Shown in pieces: positions 50,915 through 60,880 of a stretch of 64,000 nt of DNA; within the stretch, counting starts at the first letter, position 1; each line of letters begins with the position of its first letter. A program made the translations under genes and the position numbers. The notes below the pieces were generated by a model that worked only from the letters and a program-made list of their open reading frames with translations, was not told the DNA's origin and ran no database searches. The stretch is taken from positions 1 to 64,000 of the forward strand of contig NZ_JACRSZ010000007.1 in the NCBI RefSeq assembly GCF_014385005.1. The letters are read 5' to 3'. The DNA is from Jingyaoa shaoxingensis (GTDB lineage: Bacteria > Bacillota > Clostridia > Lachnospirales > Lachnospiraceae).

Positions 50915-52996
50915 GTGAAGTTTCAGATTAAAAACGAATCAAAAAGACGTATCCGTATTCATATGTCAGTATACCGTATGAATTATGTACAGGCAGATAC
51001 GCTGCAGTACTTCCTGACAGGTCTGAATGGAATACAGGAAGTAAAGGTGAATGACCAGACCTGTGACGTTACTGTTTATTATAACGGTGACCATACTGAC
51101 CGTCAGGATATGCTGAAGAAGCTGCAGGGATTTCATTATGATGAGATTGAAGTACCCGAGCATTACATTCAGAACTCTGGCAGAGAATTAAATGCCGAGT
51201 ATCAGGATAAGCTGGTATGGAAGGTGGCATTTCACTATGCAAGACGATGGTTCCTTCCTGCACCACTGAATGCCTGTTATAATACCGTAGCAGCAATTCC
51301 ATACGTAGTAAAAGGATTGAAGTGTTTGTGGAATCGTAAGATCGAAGTTCCGGTACTGGATGGTACGGCAATCGGAGTATCCGTGATACGTGGTGATTAC
51401 GTAACGGCGGGCTCCGTCATGTTCCTTCTTGGCATTGGTGAAATTCTGGAAGAGTGGACCCATAAGAAGTCAGTAGGAGATCTGGCAAGAAGTATGTCTC
51501 TGCATGTGGAAAAAGTCTGGATGAAGCAGGATGAAACAGAAGTTCTGGTTGACAGTAACAAGATCCGGAAGGGCGATAGAATTGTGGTCCATATGGGTAA
51601 TGTGATCCCGTTTGATGGAACGGTAACGGACGGAGAAGGCATGGTGAACCAGGCATCTCTGACCGGAGAATCGGTTGCTGTCCGTAAGAATGAAGGAGCC
51701 GGAGTCTTTGCCGGAACCGTTCTGGAAGAAGGAGAACTGACCATTCGTGTAACTGCAGTAGGCGGTGGAAGCCGTTATGAGCAGGTTGTGAAGATGATCG
51801 AAGAATCCGAGAAGCTGAAGTCAGGACTGGAAAGCAAGGCAGAACATCTGGCAGACCGTCTGGTTCCGTGGACTTTAGGCGGAACTGCTCTGACTTACCT
51901 GCTGACACGCAACGTGACGAAGACATTGTCTGTACTGATGGTAGACTTCTCCTGCGCATTGAAGATGGCAATGCCGATTTCTGTATTATATGCCATTCAT
52001 GAGGCAGGAACCCACCATATTACGGTAAAAGGAGGTAAGTTCCTGGAAGCGGTGGCAGATGCAGATACCATTGTGTTTGATAAGACCGGTACATTGACCG
52101 AGGCAAAACCGACGGTTGTAAAAGTGGTATCTTTTGACGGCAGAAGTGAAGATGAGCTGCTTCGTATCGCAGCCTGTCTGGAAGAACATTTCCCACATTC
52201 TATGGCAAAAGCTGTGGTACATGCGGCACAGGAAAGAGGTTTGGAGCACGAAGAGATGCACTCCAGGGTTGAGTATGTGGTTGCACATGGCATTTCCTCA
52301 TCAGTCGAGGACAAAAAAGTCATCATCGGAAGTTATCATTTTGTATTTGAAGATGAAAAGACGGTCATTCAGGAAGATCAGAGAGCTATCCTGGAAGGAC
52401 TTCCAAAGGAATATTCTCACCTGTATATGGCGATTGAAGGCAGGCTGTCTGCAGTTATCTGTGTGGAAGATCCTCTGCGAGAAGAAGCAGCGGATGTTAT
52501 CCGTACACTGAAATCGGCAGGTATCTCCAAGGTTGTTATGATGACAGGGGATAATGAACATACTGCAAGAGCCATTGCAGAAAAAGTCGGTGTCGACGAG
52601 TATTATGCAGAAGTGCTGCCGGCAGATAAGGCAGGCTTCGTAGAACGTGAAAAGGCAGCCGGCAGAAAAGTAATTATGACCGGAGACGGCATCAATGATT
52701 CACCGGCATTATCTGCTTCTGATGCGGGCATTGCCATCAGTGACGGGGCAGAGCTGGCAAGAGAGATTGCAGATATTACCATCAGTGCAGATGATCTGTA
52801 CCAGATTGTGATCCTGAAGCAGATCAGTGACCGGCTTATGAAACGTATTCGCAGGAATTATCGCAGCATCGTGGGAATTAATTCCACGCTGATCGGCCTG
52901 GGAGTACTGGGTATCATTCAGCCGACCACATCCGCACTGCTTCATAATACATCCACGTTGTTAATCAGCATGGGAAGTATGAGGAAACTGCTGTAG
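50915..52996 (+). CDS. P1B-type heavy-metal ATPase with SCALK motif, FezB candidate
   Basis: A 693-aa metal-transporting P-type ATPase. The N-terminal domain has the HMA fold but no Cys-x-x-Cys. The phosphorylation site is Asp389 (FDKTGTLTEAKPT), with TGES, HFPHSMAKAV (the HP motif) and GDGINDSPAL also present. The metal-site helix reads DFSCALKMAMP with Cys347 in SCALK, not the CPC, SPC or TPC motifs of Cu, Co or Zn pumps. Atypical ATPases of this kind include the P1B-6 class found in ferrosome operons. The start is GTG with GGGGCG ahead. A hairpin terminator follows. Confidence 0.8.
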   Translation: MKFQIKNESKRRIRIHMSVYRMNYVQADTLQYFLTGLNGIQEVKVNDQTCDVTVYYNGDHTDRQDMLKKLQGFHYDEIEVPEHYIQNSGRELNAEYQDKLVWKVAFHYARRWFLPAPLNACYNTVAAIPYVVKGLKCLWNRKIEVPVLDGTAIGVSVIRGDYVTAGSVMFLLGIGEILEEWTHKKSVGDLARSMSLHVEKVWMKQDETEVLVDSNKIRKGDRIVVHMGNVIPFDGTVTDGEGMVNQASLTGESVAVRKNEGAGVFAGTVLEEGELTIRVTAVGGGSRYEQVVKMIEESEKLKSGLESKAEHLADRLVPWTLGGTALTYLLTRNVTKTLSVLMVDFSCALKMAMPISVLYAIHEAGTHHITVKGGKFLEAVADADTIVFDKTGTLTEAKPTVVKVVSFDGRSEDELLRIAACLEEHFPHSMAKAVVHAAQERGLEHEEMHSRVEYVVAHGISSSVEDKKVIIGSYHFVFEDEKTVIQEDQRAILEGLPKEYSHLYMAIEGRLSAVICVEDPLREEAADVIRTLKSAGISKVVMMTGDNEHTARAIAEKVGVDEYYAEVLPADKAGFVEREKAAGRKVIMTGDGINDSPALSASDAGIAISDGAELAREIADITISADDLYQIVILKQISDRLMKRIRRNYRSIVGINSTLIGLGVLGIIQPTTSALLHNTSTLLISMGSMRKLL

Positions 52997-53022
52997 AAAA
53001 GGCAGATATCTGTAAAATAATT

Positions 53023-53075
53023 ATCAGAGAAAACAAGGGGATTCTGGATAACAGAGTCCCCTTGTTTTCTCTGAT
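53023..53075 (+). terminator. Long hairpin after the P1B-ATPase gene
   Basis: ATCAGAGAAAACAAGGGGA (53023-53041) and TCCCCTTGTTTTCTCTGAT (53057-53075) form a 19-bp perfect stem around a 15-base loop. There is no T-run beyond the stem, so it may act as a terminator or a processing/stability element. The trkA ORF starts within 55 bp. Confidence 0.75.
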
Positions 53076-53128
53076 AGAATATGTTAAGATCATCAAAGAT
53101 AAGCAACGATACGATGGAGGAAAAACCT

Positions 53129-54487
53129 GTGAAGATAATTATAGCGGGGGATGGAAAGGTCGGTAACATGCTGACGAATCAGCTGTCTGCGGAAGGACAT
53201 GATATTACACTGGTGGATTCCAACCCGGAAGTGCTGGAAGCAAGTATTGAAAATTATGATGTAATGACGGTGCAGGGCAACTGTGCATCCATGGCGGTAC
53301 TCAGTCAGGCTGGTATTCAGGAGACAGATCTTCTGATTGCGGCAACCAGTGCAGATGAAGTGAATTTGCTCTGCTGTATGACTGCACATGGAATGAAACA
53401 GGGAATTCATACGATTGCCAGAATCCGCAATCCAGAGTATTCGGACCAGATCTATAAGATGCGGGATACGTTTGCGCTGTCTCTGGTAGTGAATCCGGAA
53501 AAGCAGGCAGCAGTGGAGATCGAACGTCTCCTGAAGTTCCCTGGATTCTTACACCGTGAGGCTTTTGTGGGCGGAAGAGTGGAGATTGCAGAGATCCGTC
53601 TGGATGCCAGTAATAAGCTGTGTAATGTGCCGTTGACCCGTCTGGACAGTATTGTGAAATGCAGGGTTCTGGTTTGTGCAGTATTGAGAAATGGCAGTGT
53701 TGTGACTCCAGACGGTAACTTTGTGCTGAAGGCAGGTGACAGGGTGTTCGTGACGGCACCAACCAATAATCTTGCTATTTTACTGAATAATACAGGCATT
53801 ATTACGAAGAAAGTAAAAAATGTCATGATCTGCGGAGGAAGTAAGATCGGATTTTATCTTGCCCAGAGACTGCAGAAAAGCGGTATGTCGGTGAAGATCA
53901 TCGAGCAGAGAAAAGAACGGTGTATTCAGCTGGCAAGTCTGCTTCCTAATGTAACGGTAATCCAGGGAGATGCCAGTAGCCAGGCACTGTTATACAGTGA
54001 GAAGATCGAAGAGATGGATGCGCTGGTAACATTGACAGGACTGGATGAGATGAACATGATTATTGCCATGTATGGCAAAAAGTGCGGAGTATCCCAGATT
54101 ATTACAAAAGTAGGACGCCGCAGGAATGGTAATCTCTTAGACGAACTGGAGCTGGGAAGTGTAGTCTGCCCGAAAGAGCTTTGCTGTAATAATATCGTAC
54201 GTTATGTCCGTGCCATGGAGAATCAGACTGGTGCTGCGATTACCGTGCATACCATTGCAGATGGCAAGGCTGAGGCAATGGAATTCAGAGTGAATGAAAA
54301 GGCAATTCATTGTAATGAGCCTCTGAAGGCACTGAGAATCCGCAAGAACGTACTGATTGCCTGCATTACACATGGCGGTCAGATTGAGATTCCAAATGGT
54401 AATTCCTGCTTTACTCCGGGAGACTCTGTAGTAGTAGTAACCAGCAGTGACAGAGTTCTGTATCAGCTGGATGATATTTTTGAATAA
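53129..54487 (+). CDS. trkA: Trk potassium uptake regulatory protein TrkA
   Basis: A 452-aa cytosolic protein with two RCK units. The first begins KIIIAGDGKVGNMLTNQLSA; the second VMICGGSKIGFYLAQRLQKS. Each has a TrkA-C-type tail. TrkA binds NAD(H) or ATP and gates the TrkH channel encoded next. The start is a GTG at 53129 with GGAGG eight bases ahead and gives the normal family N-terminus; upstream in-frame ATGs at 53081 and 53114 are less likely. Confidence 0.92.
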   Translation: MKIIIAGDGKVGNMLTNQLSAEGHDITLVDSNPEVLEASIENYDVMTVQGNCASMAVLSQAGIQETDLLIAATSADEVNLLCCMTAHGMKQGIHTIARIRNPEYSDQIYKMRDTFALSLVVNPEKQAAVEIERLLKFPGFLHREAFVGGRVEIAEIRLDASNKLCNVPLTRLDSIVKCRVLVCAVLRNGSVVTPDGNFVLKAGDRVFVTAPTNNLAILLNNTGIITKKVKNVMICGGSKIGFYLAQRLQKSGMSVKIIEQRKERCIQLASLLPNVTVIQGDASSQALLYSEKIEEMDALVTLTGLDEMNMIIAMYGKKCGVSQIITKVGRRRNGNLLDELELGSVVCPKELCCNNIVRYVRAMENQTGAAITVHTIADGKAEAMEFRVNEKAIHCNEPLKALRIRKNVLIACITHGGQIEIPNGNSCFTPGDSVVVVTSSDRVLYQLDDIFE

Positions 54488-54503
54488 TTGAGGGATTTAA
54501 CAG

Positions 54504-55958
54504 ATGAATTACAAGATGATGGGGCGGTTTGTAGCCCAGATTCTGGGCATTGAGTGTGTGTTCATGATTCCGGCTCTGGTAATCAGTATTTTCTGTGAGG
54601 AACGAGCTGCAATAAAAGGATTTGCCCTGAGTATTCTGATTATAGCATTACTGGGAGGAGTTCTCTATGTAATATGCAGAAAAGGAAAAAAGAGATTCTA
54701 TGCGCGGGACGGTATGGTCTGCGTGGGTATCAGCTGGATTGTGTTAAGCCTGATGGGGGCATTGCCTTTTTATATTTCAAGGGAGATTCCAGCCTATATT
54801 GACAGTTTTTTTGAGATTGTTTCAGGATTCACTACGACAGGTGCATCGGTTCTCCCGGAGGTGGAACATCTTTCCAAAGGAATCCTTTACTGGAGAAGCT
54901 TCAGCCACTGGATTGGAGGAATGGGAGTTCTGGTATTTTTACTGGCGATCTCTTCTATGAAGGGAAGCAAAGGCGGCTATACCATGCATTTGCTCCGTGC
55001 AGAGAGCCCTGGACCGAATGTGGGAAAACTTGTTCCGAAGATGAAGCAGACAGCAGAGATTTTGTATGTGTTATATATTCTTCTGACTGTACTGGACTGT
55101 CTGTTTCTGCTGGCAGGCGGGATGCCTCTGTTTGATGCAGTCTGCACTGCTTTTGGTACGGCGGGTACCGGAGGCTTTGGTATTAAGAATGACAGTATCG
55201 CAGGCTATAGCATATATATTCAGAATGTGTGTACCATATTCATGCTGCTGTTTGGTGTGAACTTTAGCTGTTATTATCTGATCCTCATGAAGCAGTTCAG
55301 GGCAGTATTAAAAGATGAAGAATTGAGAGTGTATATTGGAATTGTTGTGGGAAGCACGGTTTTGATTACTCTGAATCTTCATGGATTTTACGACACACTG
55401 GGAGAGACAGTACGCCATGCGGCATTTCAGGTGGCAAGTATTGTAACTACTACAGGATTTGCAACGACAGACTTTGATCTGTGGCCAAGCTTTTCTAAGG
55501 CAATTCTGCTCTGCCTGATGGTGATCGGAGCCAGTGCCGGAAGTACCGGAGGTGGCTTTAAGTGTGGACGTGCCCTGCTGTTGTTTAAGAATATGCGCAG
55601 GAACCTGAAAAAAGCACTGCATCCACGGAGAGTGGAAGTGGTATATAATAATGGACAGAAGATGGAAGAAAATGTGCTGACCAATATTGACACTTATCTG
55701 GCAGCTTATGTAATGATTCTGATTGTCAGTTTCCTGGTGATTTCTTTGGATGGATTTTCTATAACAACCAATTTTTCGGCAGTATTATCTTGTTTTAATA
55801 ATATTGGTCCTGGCCTGGAGGTGGTTGGTCCGACCTGCAATTATGGAGGTTACGGTGTGTTGTCCAAGCTGATTCTGATCTTTGATATGCTGGCAGGACG
55901 TCTGGAGATTTTCCCAATCTTGATTCTGCTGACTAGAAGTACCTGGAAAAAGGGCTGA
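54504..55958 (+). CDS. trkH: Trk potassium uptake channel TrkH
   Basis: A 484-aa membrane protein of the TrkH/KtrB family. The K+ selectivity loops are visible: SGFTTTGASVLPEVEH, FGTAGTGGFGIKNDS, IVTTTGFATTDFD and FNNIGPGLEVVGP. MGASAGSTGGGFK-like motif (VIGASAGSTGGGFKCGR) is the gating-loop region. It forms the K+ path of the Trk system with TrkA, 16 bp upstream. Complete, with the usual length. Confidence 0.92.
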   Translation: MNYKMMGRFVAQILGIECVFMIPALVISIFCEERAAIKGFALSILIIALLGGVLYVICRKGKKRFYARDGMVCVGISWIVLSLMGALPFYISREIPAYIDSFFEIVSGFTTTGASVLPEVEHLSKGILYWRSFSHWIGGMGVLVFLLAISSMKGSKGGYTMHLLRAESPGPNVGKLVPKMKQTAEILYVLYILLTVLDCLFLLAGGMPLFDAVCTAFGTAGTGGFGIKNDSIAGYSIYIQNVCTIFMLLFGVNFSCYYLILMKQFRAVLKDEELRVYIGIVVGSTVLITLNLHGFYDTLGETVRHAAFQVASIVTTTGFATTDFDLWPSFSKAILLCLMVIGASAGSTGGGFKCGRALLLFKNMRRNLKKALHPRRVEVVYNNGQKMEENVLTNIDTYLAAYVMILIVSFLVISLDGFSITTNFSAVLSCFNNIGPGLEVVGPTCNYGGYGVLSKLILIFDMLAGRLEIFPILILLTRSTWKKG

Positions 55959-55983
55959 GATTCTTGAATGAAGGGGAGCATAT

Positions 55984-56580
55984 ATGCCAAAAAAACAGAA
56001 GAAAAATACCAGAGGAAATATTATTACAGCAGCGTGGCAGCTCTTTTATGAACAGGGGTATGAGAATACTACAGTAGATGAGATTATTGTGGCTGCGAAT
56101 ACATCCAAAGGTTCTTTTTACCATTATTTTAATGGGAAAGATGCACTTCTGAGTACCCTCGCCTATCTGTTTGATGAAAAATATGAAGAACTGGAAGAAA
56201 CCATGGATTCGTCTATGGACAGCTATGAGAAACTGCTGTTTTTGAATCAGGAACTGTTTACCATGATTGAGAACAGTATTTCCATCGAATTACTGGCGAG
56301 GCTCTTATCTACACAGCTTGTGACTCGTGGGGAAAAGTCTCTGCTGGATCGAAGCCGTCTCTACTACCGGCTGCTGAGCAAGATTATAATGGAAGGTCAG
56401 ACAGCAGAAGAATTGCGTACGGATATTTCGGTTGGAGAGATTGTAAAAGCCTATGCCATCTGTGAAAGGGCATTTATGTATGACTGGTGTATCTCCGGCG
56501 GGGAGTATTCCCTGCGAAGTTATTCACAGCGCATGCTGCCCATCTTTTTATCAGACTTCCGGAAGCTGAAGTCAGAATAA
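55984..56580 (+). CDS. TetR-family transcriptional regulator
   Basis: A 198-aa regulator. The N-terminal helix-turn-helix is typical: RGNIITAAWQLFYEQGYENT then TVDEIIVAANTSKGSFYHYF. The C-terminal 130 residues form the ligand and dimer domain and have no specific family mark. It follows trkH by 25 bp and could be part of that transcript; the terminator after it isolates it from the symporter gene. The target genes are unknown. Confidence 0.87.
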   Translation: MPKKQKKNTRGNIITAAWQLFYEQGYENTTVDEIIVAANTSKGSFYHYFNGKDALLSTLAYLFDEKYEELEETMDSSMDSYEKLLFLNQELFTMIENSISIELLARLLSTQLVTRGEKSLLDRSRLYYRLLSKIIMEGQTAEELRTDISVGEIVKAYAICERAFMYDWCISGGEYSLRSYSQRMLPIFLSDFRKLKSE

Positions 56581-56595
56581 GTAAACGAAATTGTG

Positions 56596-56632
56596 AAACG
56601 CATGTATGAGGGATCTTGTACATGCGTTTTTT
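56596..56632 (+). terminator. Terminator after the TetR gene
   Basis: AAACGCATGTA (56596-56606) pairs with TACATGCGTTT (56619-56629) and runs into Ts. Confidence 0.85.
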
Positions 56633-56905
56633 CTTTAAAAAGTAAGCACAACCCGGAAGAACGTATATAGAAATCCGATCCGCAGCATGGTACAAATTCT
56701 TTCTTACGACAGTGTACGAAAAAAAGTACAATATAGTATTAAATTATATTATAATTTTAGTATAGTTCAAAAATTTGATAAATAACTGATAAATATAAAA
56801 TTTTTGATAAAAAGTATAGACTTTGGTCTAAACTACGTTCTATTTGAAGAAGAGAAAAGATGGGGGTATAATGGCAAGATAGAAACACGCAGGAGGAGAA
56901 AAATT
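56633..56905 (+). promoter_or_regulatory. AT-rich control region of the PutP-type symporter gene
   Basis: No gene is evident in this stretch. The core has three TGATAAA repeats (about 56776-56812) and an inverted repeat TAGAC-TTTG-GTCTA at 56817-56830. TTGATA at 56775 and TATAAA at 56795 could form a weak promoter. These look like operator elements for the symporter gene. Confidence 0.45.
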
Positions 56906-58423
56906 ATGACATCAGCAAAAATATGTATTATGATCGCAATTATCATTTATCTTGGCGGCATGCTTTATATCGGATATCGCTGTTCCAAGAAAAATGAAGA
57001 TACTGACGATTTTTATCTGGGCGGCAGAAAACTGGGACCATTTGTAACTGCTATGAGTGCAGAAGCTTCCGATATGAGTAGCTGGCTTCTGATGGGACTG
57101 CCGGGCGTAGCTTATCTGACCGGTATTTCCGATGCGGGATGGACGGCAATCGGTCTTGCCATTGGTACTTATATTAACTTTTTAATTGTAGCAAAGAGAC
57201 TTCGCCGTTATTCTCATGTGGCAAACAATTCCATTACTCTGCCACAGTTTTTTAAGAACCGTTTTCATGATGAAAGCAGGATTCTGCTTCTGATCTCTGC
57301 AATTATTATCGTTATTTTCTTTATCCCATATACTGCATCGGGCTTTGCAGCATGTGGAAAGCTGTTCTCCAGTCTGTTTGGAGTCAGCTATATGACAGCT
57401 ATGATTATCAGTGCAGTGGTCATTGTAGGCTACACGATGCTGGGAGGTTTCCTGGCAGCTTCTACCACAGATTTTATTCAGAGCATTATCATGTCCATCG
57501 CATTAATCATCGTCCTGATCTTTGGAGTGAATGTGGCAGGAGGACTGGATGCAGTCATTGACAATGCAAAGGCACTTCCGGGATATTTATCCATGTTCCA
57601 GAGTTATGACGTGGCAACCGGAACAGCTTCTACGTATCGTCTGCTGACCATCTGCTCCACACTGGCATGGGGGCTTGGATATTTTGGAATGCCTCACATC
57701 CTGCTTCGATTTATGGCAATTGAAGATGAGAAGAAACTGACACTGTCCCGCCGTATTGCCATTGTGTGGGTAGTGATCTCTATGGCAGTGGCAGTATTTA
57801 TCGGTGTGATCGGATATTCCATGAGTAAAGTGGGAGCCATTGATGTGCTGGAAGGCTCCAATTCAGAAACCATTATTGTGAGAATTGCAGATCTGCTCAG
57901 TCGTCACGGTGTGATTTTTGCACTGTTGGCAGGTGTTATTCTGGCAGGTATTCTGGCATCTACCATGTCTACCGCAGATTCACAGCTGCTGGCAGCATCA
58001 TCTGCAGTGTCTTCGGATATGTTGAACCGAAATGGAAAGAGCGGTATTATTGCAGCCAGAATTACGTTGTTGCTGATTGCAGTATTTTCTGTGATTCTTG
58101 CCCGCAATCCGAACAGCTCTGTATTCCAGATCGTATCCTTTGCGTGGGCAGGGTTTGGAGCTGCTTTTGGACCGGTGGTTCTGTTCTCTCTGTTCTGGAG
58201 AAGAACGAACAAATACGGAGCACTGGCAGGAATGCTCTCCGGAGGCGTAATGATTTTTGTGTGGAAGTATCTGGTTCGTCCGCTGGGTGGAGCATGGAAT
58301 ATTTATGAATTGCTCCCTGCATTTATTGTGGCATGTGTGGCAATTGTAGTATTCAGTCTGGCAACACCTGCACCGGATCAGTCCATTCTGGATGAATTTG
58401 ACCGTGCAGCATCAGGAAAATAG
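56906..58423 (+). CDS. Sodium:solute symporter of the SSS family (PutP-like)
   Basis: A 505-aa integral membrane protein of the sodium:solute symporter family, closest in look to Na+/proline symporters. Motifs are DDFYLGGRKLGPFVTAMSAE, ASDMSSWLLMGLPGVAYLTG, GYTMLGGFLAASTTDFIQSI and ILASTMSTADSQLLAASSAV. About thirteen spans are visible. An upstream in-frame ATG at 56804 would add 34 charged residues; ATG 56906 has AGGAGGAG ahead and is chosen. The substrate is probably proline or a similar amino acid. Confidence 0.88.
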   Translation: MTSAKICIMIAIIIYLGGMLYIGYRCSKKNEDTDDFYLGGRKLGPFVTAMSAEASDMSSWLLMGLPGVAYLTGISDAGWTAIGLAIGTYINFLIVAKRLRRYSHVANNSITLPQFFKNRFHDESRILLLISAIIIVIFFIPYTASGFAACGKLFSSLFGVSYMTAMIISAVVIVGYTMLGGFLAASTTDFIQSIIMSIALIIVLIFGVNVAGGLDAVIDNAKALPGYLSMFQSYDVATGTASTYRLLTICSTLAWGLGYFGMPHILLRFMAIEDEKKLTLSRRIAIVWVVISMAVAVFIGVIGYSMSKVGAIDVLEGSNSETIIVRIADLLSRHGVIFALLAGVILAGILASTMSTADSQLLAASSAVSSDMLNRNGKSGIIAARITLLLIAVFSVILARNPNSSVFQIVSFAWAGFGAAFGPVVLFSLFWRRTNKYGALAGMLSGGVMIFVWKYLVRPLGGAWNIYELLPAFIVACVAIVVFSLATPAPDQSILDEFDRAASGK

Positions 58424-58507
58424 TCACTTTGCAAGAAAAGTAAAGTATGTTATGATGATGGGGATCAGGAAACTGATCCTCATTTTAGTATGGAGGAACA
58501 GATTAAT

Positions 58508-59458
58508 ATGAAAAAAAGAAATTTCTGTGTGCTGGCGGCGGTAATGCTTTTGCTCACAGGATGTGGAAATAAGACAAGAGAACAGTTGGAAAGTGATCGT
58601 GATGCAGGTATCACATATATGGATCAGGCACAGTATGAACAGGCAGTGACATCCTTTGAGTCTGCCTATGCATTATGTGACGAGAAGATGCCGGAGACCA
58701 AGACAGATATTTCACTGTACGAGGCGGCATGTCAGATGAAGCTGGAGGATTATGAAAGTGTGAAGAATACCTGCACCAGAATTCTGGAGCTTGGGGAAAA
58801 CGCAGAAGCATATTATATGCGTGGAGTGGCATTTTTAAAGCTGGGAGATACGGATGCAGCTAAGGCGGATTTTGATGGCGCGGCGGTGATGGAGCCAAAT
58901 GATTATGAGATGTTTCTGAACATCTATCAGCAGTATGAAGCTATCAATCAGTCTGCGGTGGGTGATCAGTATCTGCAGCAGGTACTGAATAATGAATCTA
59001 CAGGTCTGGAGGATGATTACCAGAAGGGCAGTATATACTATTATCTGGGAGATTATGAGAAGGCAGCCACAGCTCTCGCCAGACCGGTGGAGGCGAAGAA
59101 AGAAGATGCCATGCGGCTGATGGGTCAGGTTTACCTGGCACAGGGAGATACCCAGTCAGCATGGGTAGTTTATCAGCAGTATAAGGAGACTTTTGGAGAG
59201 ACTGCAGAGAGCTATAATGGTATTGCACTCTGCGATATTGCAGACGGAGATTATGACACAGCACTGCAGGATATTCAGCAGGGACTTTCTCTGGATGTAT
59301 CGGACTCATCCAAACGGGATCTGCTCTACAATGAGATTGTAGTATATGAGAAAAAGATGGACTTTGCCACGGCAAAACAGAAGGCAGAGGAATTTATGCA
59401 GCTGTACCCGGATGATGAAGCGGGACAAAAAGAGTATGATTTTCTGATTACCAGATAG
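58508..59458 (+). CDS. TPR-repeat lipoprotein
   Basis: A 316-aa lipoprotein: signal peptide KKRNFCVLAAVMLLLTGC with lipobox Cys19, then several tetratricopeptide repeats (AGITYMDQAQYEQAVTSFES, AYYMRGVAFLKLGDTDAAKA, GSIYYYLGDYEKAATALARP, AESYNGIALCDIADGDYDTA). It is likely anchored on the outer face of the membrane and acts as a protein-protein adaptor. ATG 58508 with GGAGG is preferred over ATG 58490. hflX follows after 15 bp, so they are probably co-transcribed. Confidence 0.82.
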   Translation: MKKRNFCVLAAVMLLLTGCGNKTREQLESDRDAGITYMDQAQYEQAVTSFESAYALCDEKMPETKTDISLYEAACQMKLEDYESVKNTCTRILELGENAEAYYMRGVAFLKLGDTDAAKADFDGAAVMEPNDYEMFLNIYQQYEAINQSAVGDQYLQQVLNNESTGLEDDYQKGSIYYYLGDYEKAATALARPVEAKKEDAMRLMGQVYLAQGDTQSAWVVYQQYKETFGETAESYNGIALCDIADGDYDTALQDIQQGLSLDVSDSSKRDLLYNEIVVYEKKMDFATAKQKAEEFMQLYPDDEAGQKEYDFLITR

Positions 59459-59473
59459 GAAAACGGAGCGTAT

Positions 59474-60733
59474 ATGACAGGATTTGAGATATTACAGGAA
59501 GTAGAAGAAAGAGTCATTCTGGTCGGTGTCAGTACAGGAGAGGGAGACGATACGGAGCAGTCTCTGGATGAACTGGAAGAGCTTGCAAAAACAGCAGGAG
59601 CAGTGACGGTTGGAAGAGTGATTCAGAACCGGGAACAGATCCATCCGGGTACTTATATTGGAACCGGCAAGATTGCGGAGGTGCAGCAGCTTGCATACGA
59701 AGTGGAAGCAACAGGCATTATCTGTGACGATGAACTGTCACCTGCCCAGCTTAAGAATCTGGAAGAGGAACTGGATCTTAAGGTGATGGACCGGACATTG
59801 ATTATTCTGGATATTTTTGCATCCAGAGCGTCCACCAGCGAAGGAAAGATTCAGGTAGAACTGGCGCAGCTGAAGTACCGGCAGGCAAGACTGGTAGGCC
59901 TGGGAAGCTCACTGTCCAGACTGGGCGGCGGTATCGGAACCAGGGGACCGGGAGAGAAGAAGCTGGAGATGGACCGACGGCTGATTAAGAGCAGAATTGC
60001 CCAGCTGAACCGGGAACTGGAAGAGGTGAAGCGGCACCGGGAAGTGGCAAGAAGCCGGCGTAGCAGACAGTCTACGGCCGTGATTGCCATCGTGGGTTAT
60101 ACCAATGCAGGTAAGTCCACACTCTTGAATACTCTTACGGGAGCACAGGTTTTGGAAGAAGACAAGCTGTTTGCCACACTGGATCCGACGACCAGGATCC
60201 TGGAACTGCCGTCCGGTCAGGAGATTCTGCTCACGGATACGGTAGGATTTATCCGTAAACTGCCCCATCATCTGATCGATGCATTTCGCAGTACCCTGGA
60301 GGAAGCAAAATATGCAGACATTATTCTTCATGTGGTGGATGCATCCAGCCCACAGATGGATCAGCAGATGTATGTAGTTTATGAGACACTGAAGAATCTG
60401 GGAGTGACCGATAAGAAGATTGTCACTTTGTTTAATAAGCAGGATAAGATGACAGAGAATCAGTCACATCGTGATCTGAAGGCAGAAAAGACAATATGTA
60501 TATCAGCAAAATGGGGAGAAGGACTGGGAGAAGTAAAACAGATTCTGGAAGACCTCCTGAATGAAAAAAATGTGTTGATTGAACGATTCTACGATTACAG
60601 AGATGCGGGCGTCATTTCTCTGATAAGAAAGTATGGACAGCTTCTGGAAGAAGAATACAGGGGAGATGGAATCTATGTAAAAGCATACGTCCCGATGGAG
60701 ATCTACGGAGCCGTTACACCGGACAGAAAATGA
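59474..60733 (+). CDS. hflX: Ribosome-associated GTPase HflX
   Basis: A 419-aa GTPase of the HflX family. The N-terminal domain (IQNREQIHPGTYIGTGKIAE) precedes the conserved glycine-rich linker (GSSLSRLGGGIGTRGPGEKK), a coiled-coil, and the G domain with P-loop GYTNAGKSTLLN near residue 208, DPTTR, DTVGFIRKLP and NKQDK. HflX binds the ribosome and splits stalled 70S particles during stress. Complete and of normal length. Confidence 0.93.
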   Translation: MTGFEILQEVEERVILVGVSTGEGDDTEQSLDELEELAKTAGAVTVGRVIQNREQIHPGTYIGTGKIAEVQQLAYEVEATGIICDDELSPAQLKNLEEELDLKVMDRTLIILDIFASRASTSEGKIQVELAQLKYRQARLVGLGSSLSRLGGGIGTRGPGEKKLEMDRRLIKSRIAQLNRELEEVKRHREVARSRRSRQSTAVIAIVGYTNAGKSTLLNTLTGAQVLEEDKLFATLDPTTRILELPSGQEILLTDTVGFIRKLPHHLIDAFRSTLEEAKYADIILHVVDASSPQMDQQMYVVYETLKNLGVTDKKIVTLFNKQDKMTENQSHRDLKAEKTICISAKWGEGLGEVKQILEDLLNEKNVLIERFYDYRDAGVISLIRKYGQLLEEEYRGDGIYVKAYVPMEIYGAVTPDRK

Positions 60734-60776
60734 CGAAAAACTGGTGATTGTGACGAGCAAAGCGGATAAAATCAAC

Positions 60777-60805
60777 TTGACATTTGTAGTATATTCGCAT
60801 ATAAT
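60777..60805 (+). promoter_or_regulatory. Consensus promoter of the cold-shock gene
   Basis: Perfect TTGACA (60777-60782) and TATAAT (60800-60805) with 17-bp spacer. The 5' leader is about 70 nt, as usual for cold-shock genes with structured leaders. Confidence 0.9.
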
Positions 60806-60880
60806 TGGGGACGTAGTTATGATTTAGGCAAGGTGTCAACAGAGAAGACATTTGCTCAATATTTTTATGGAGGTACCGAA

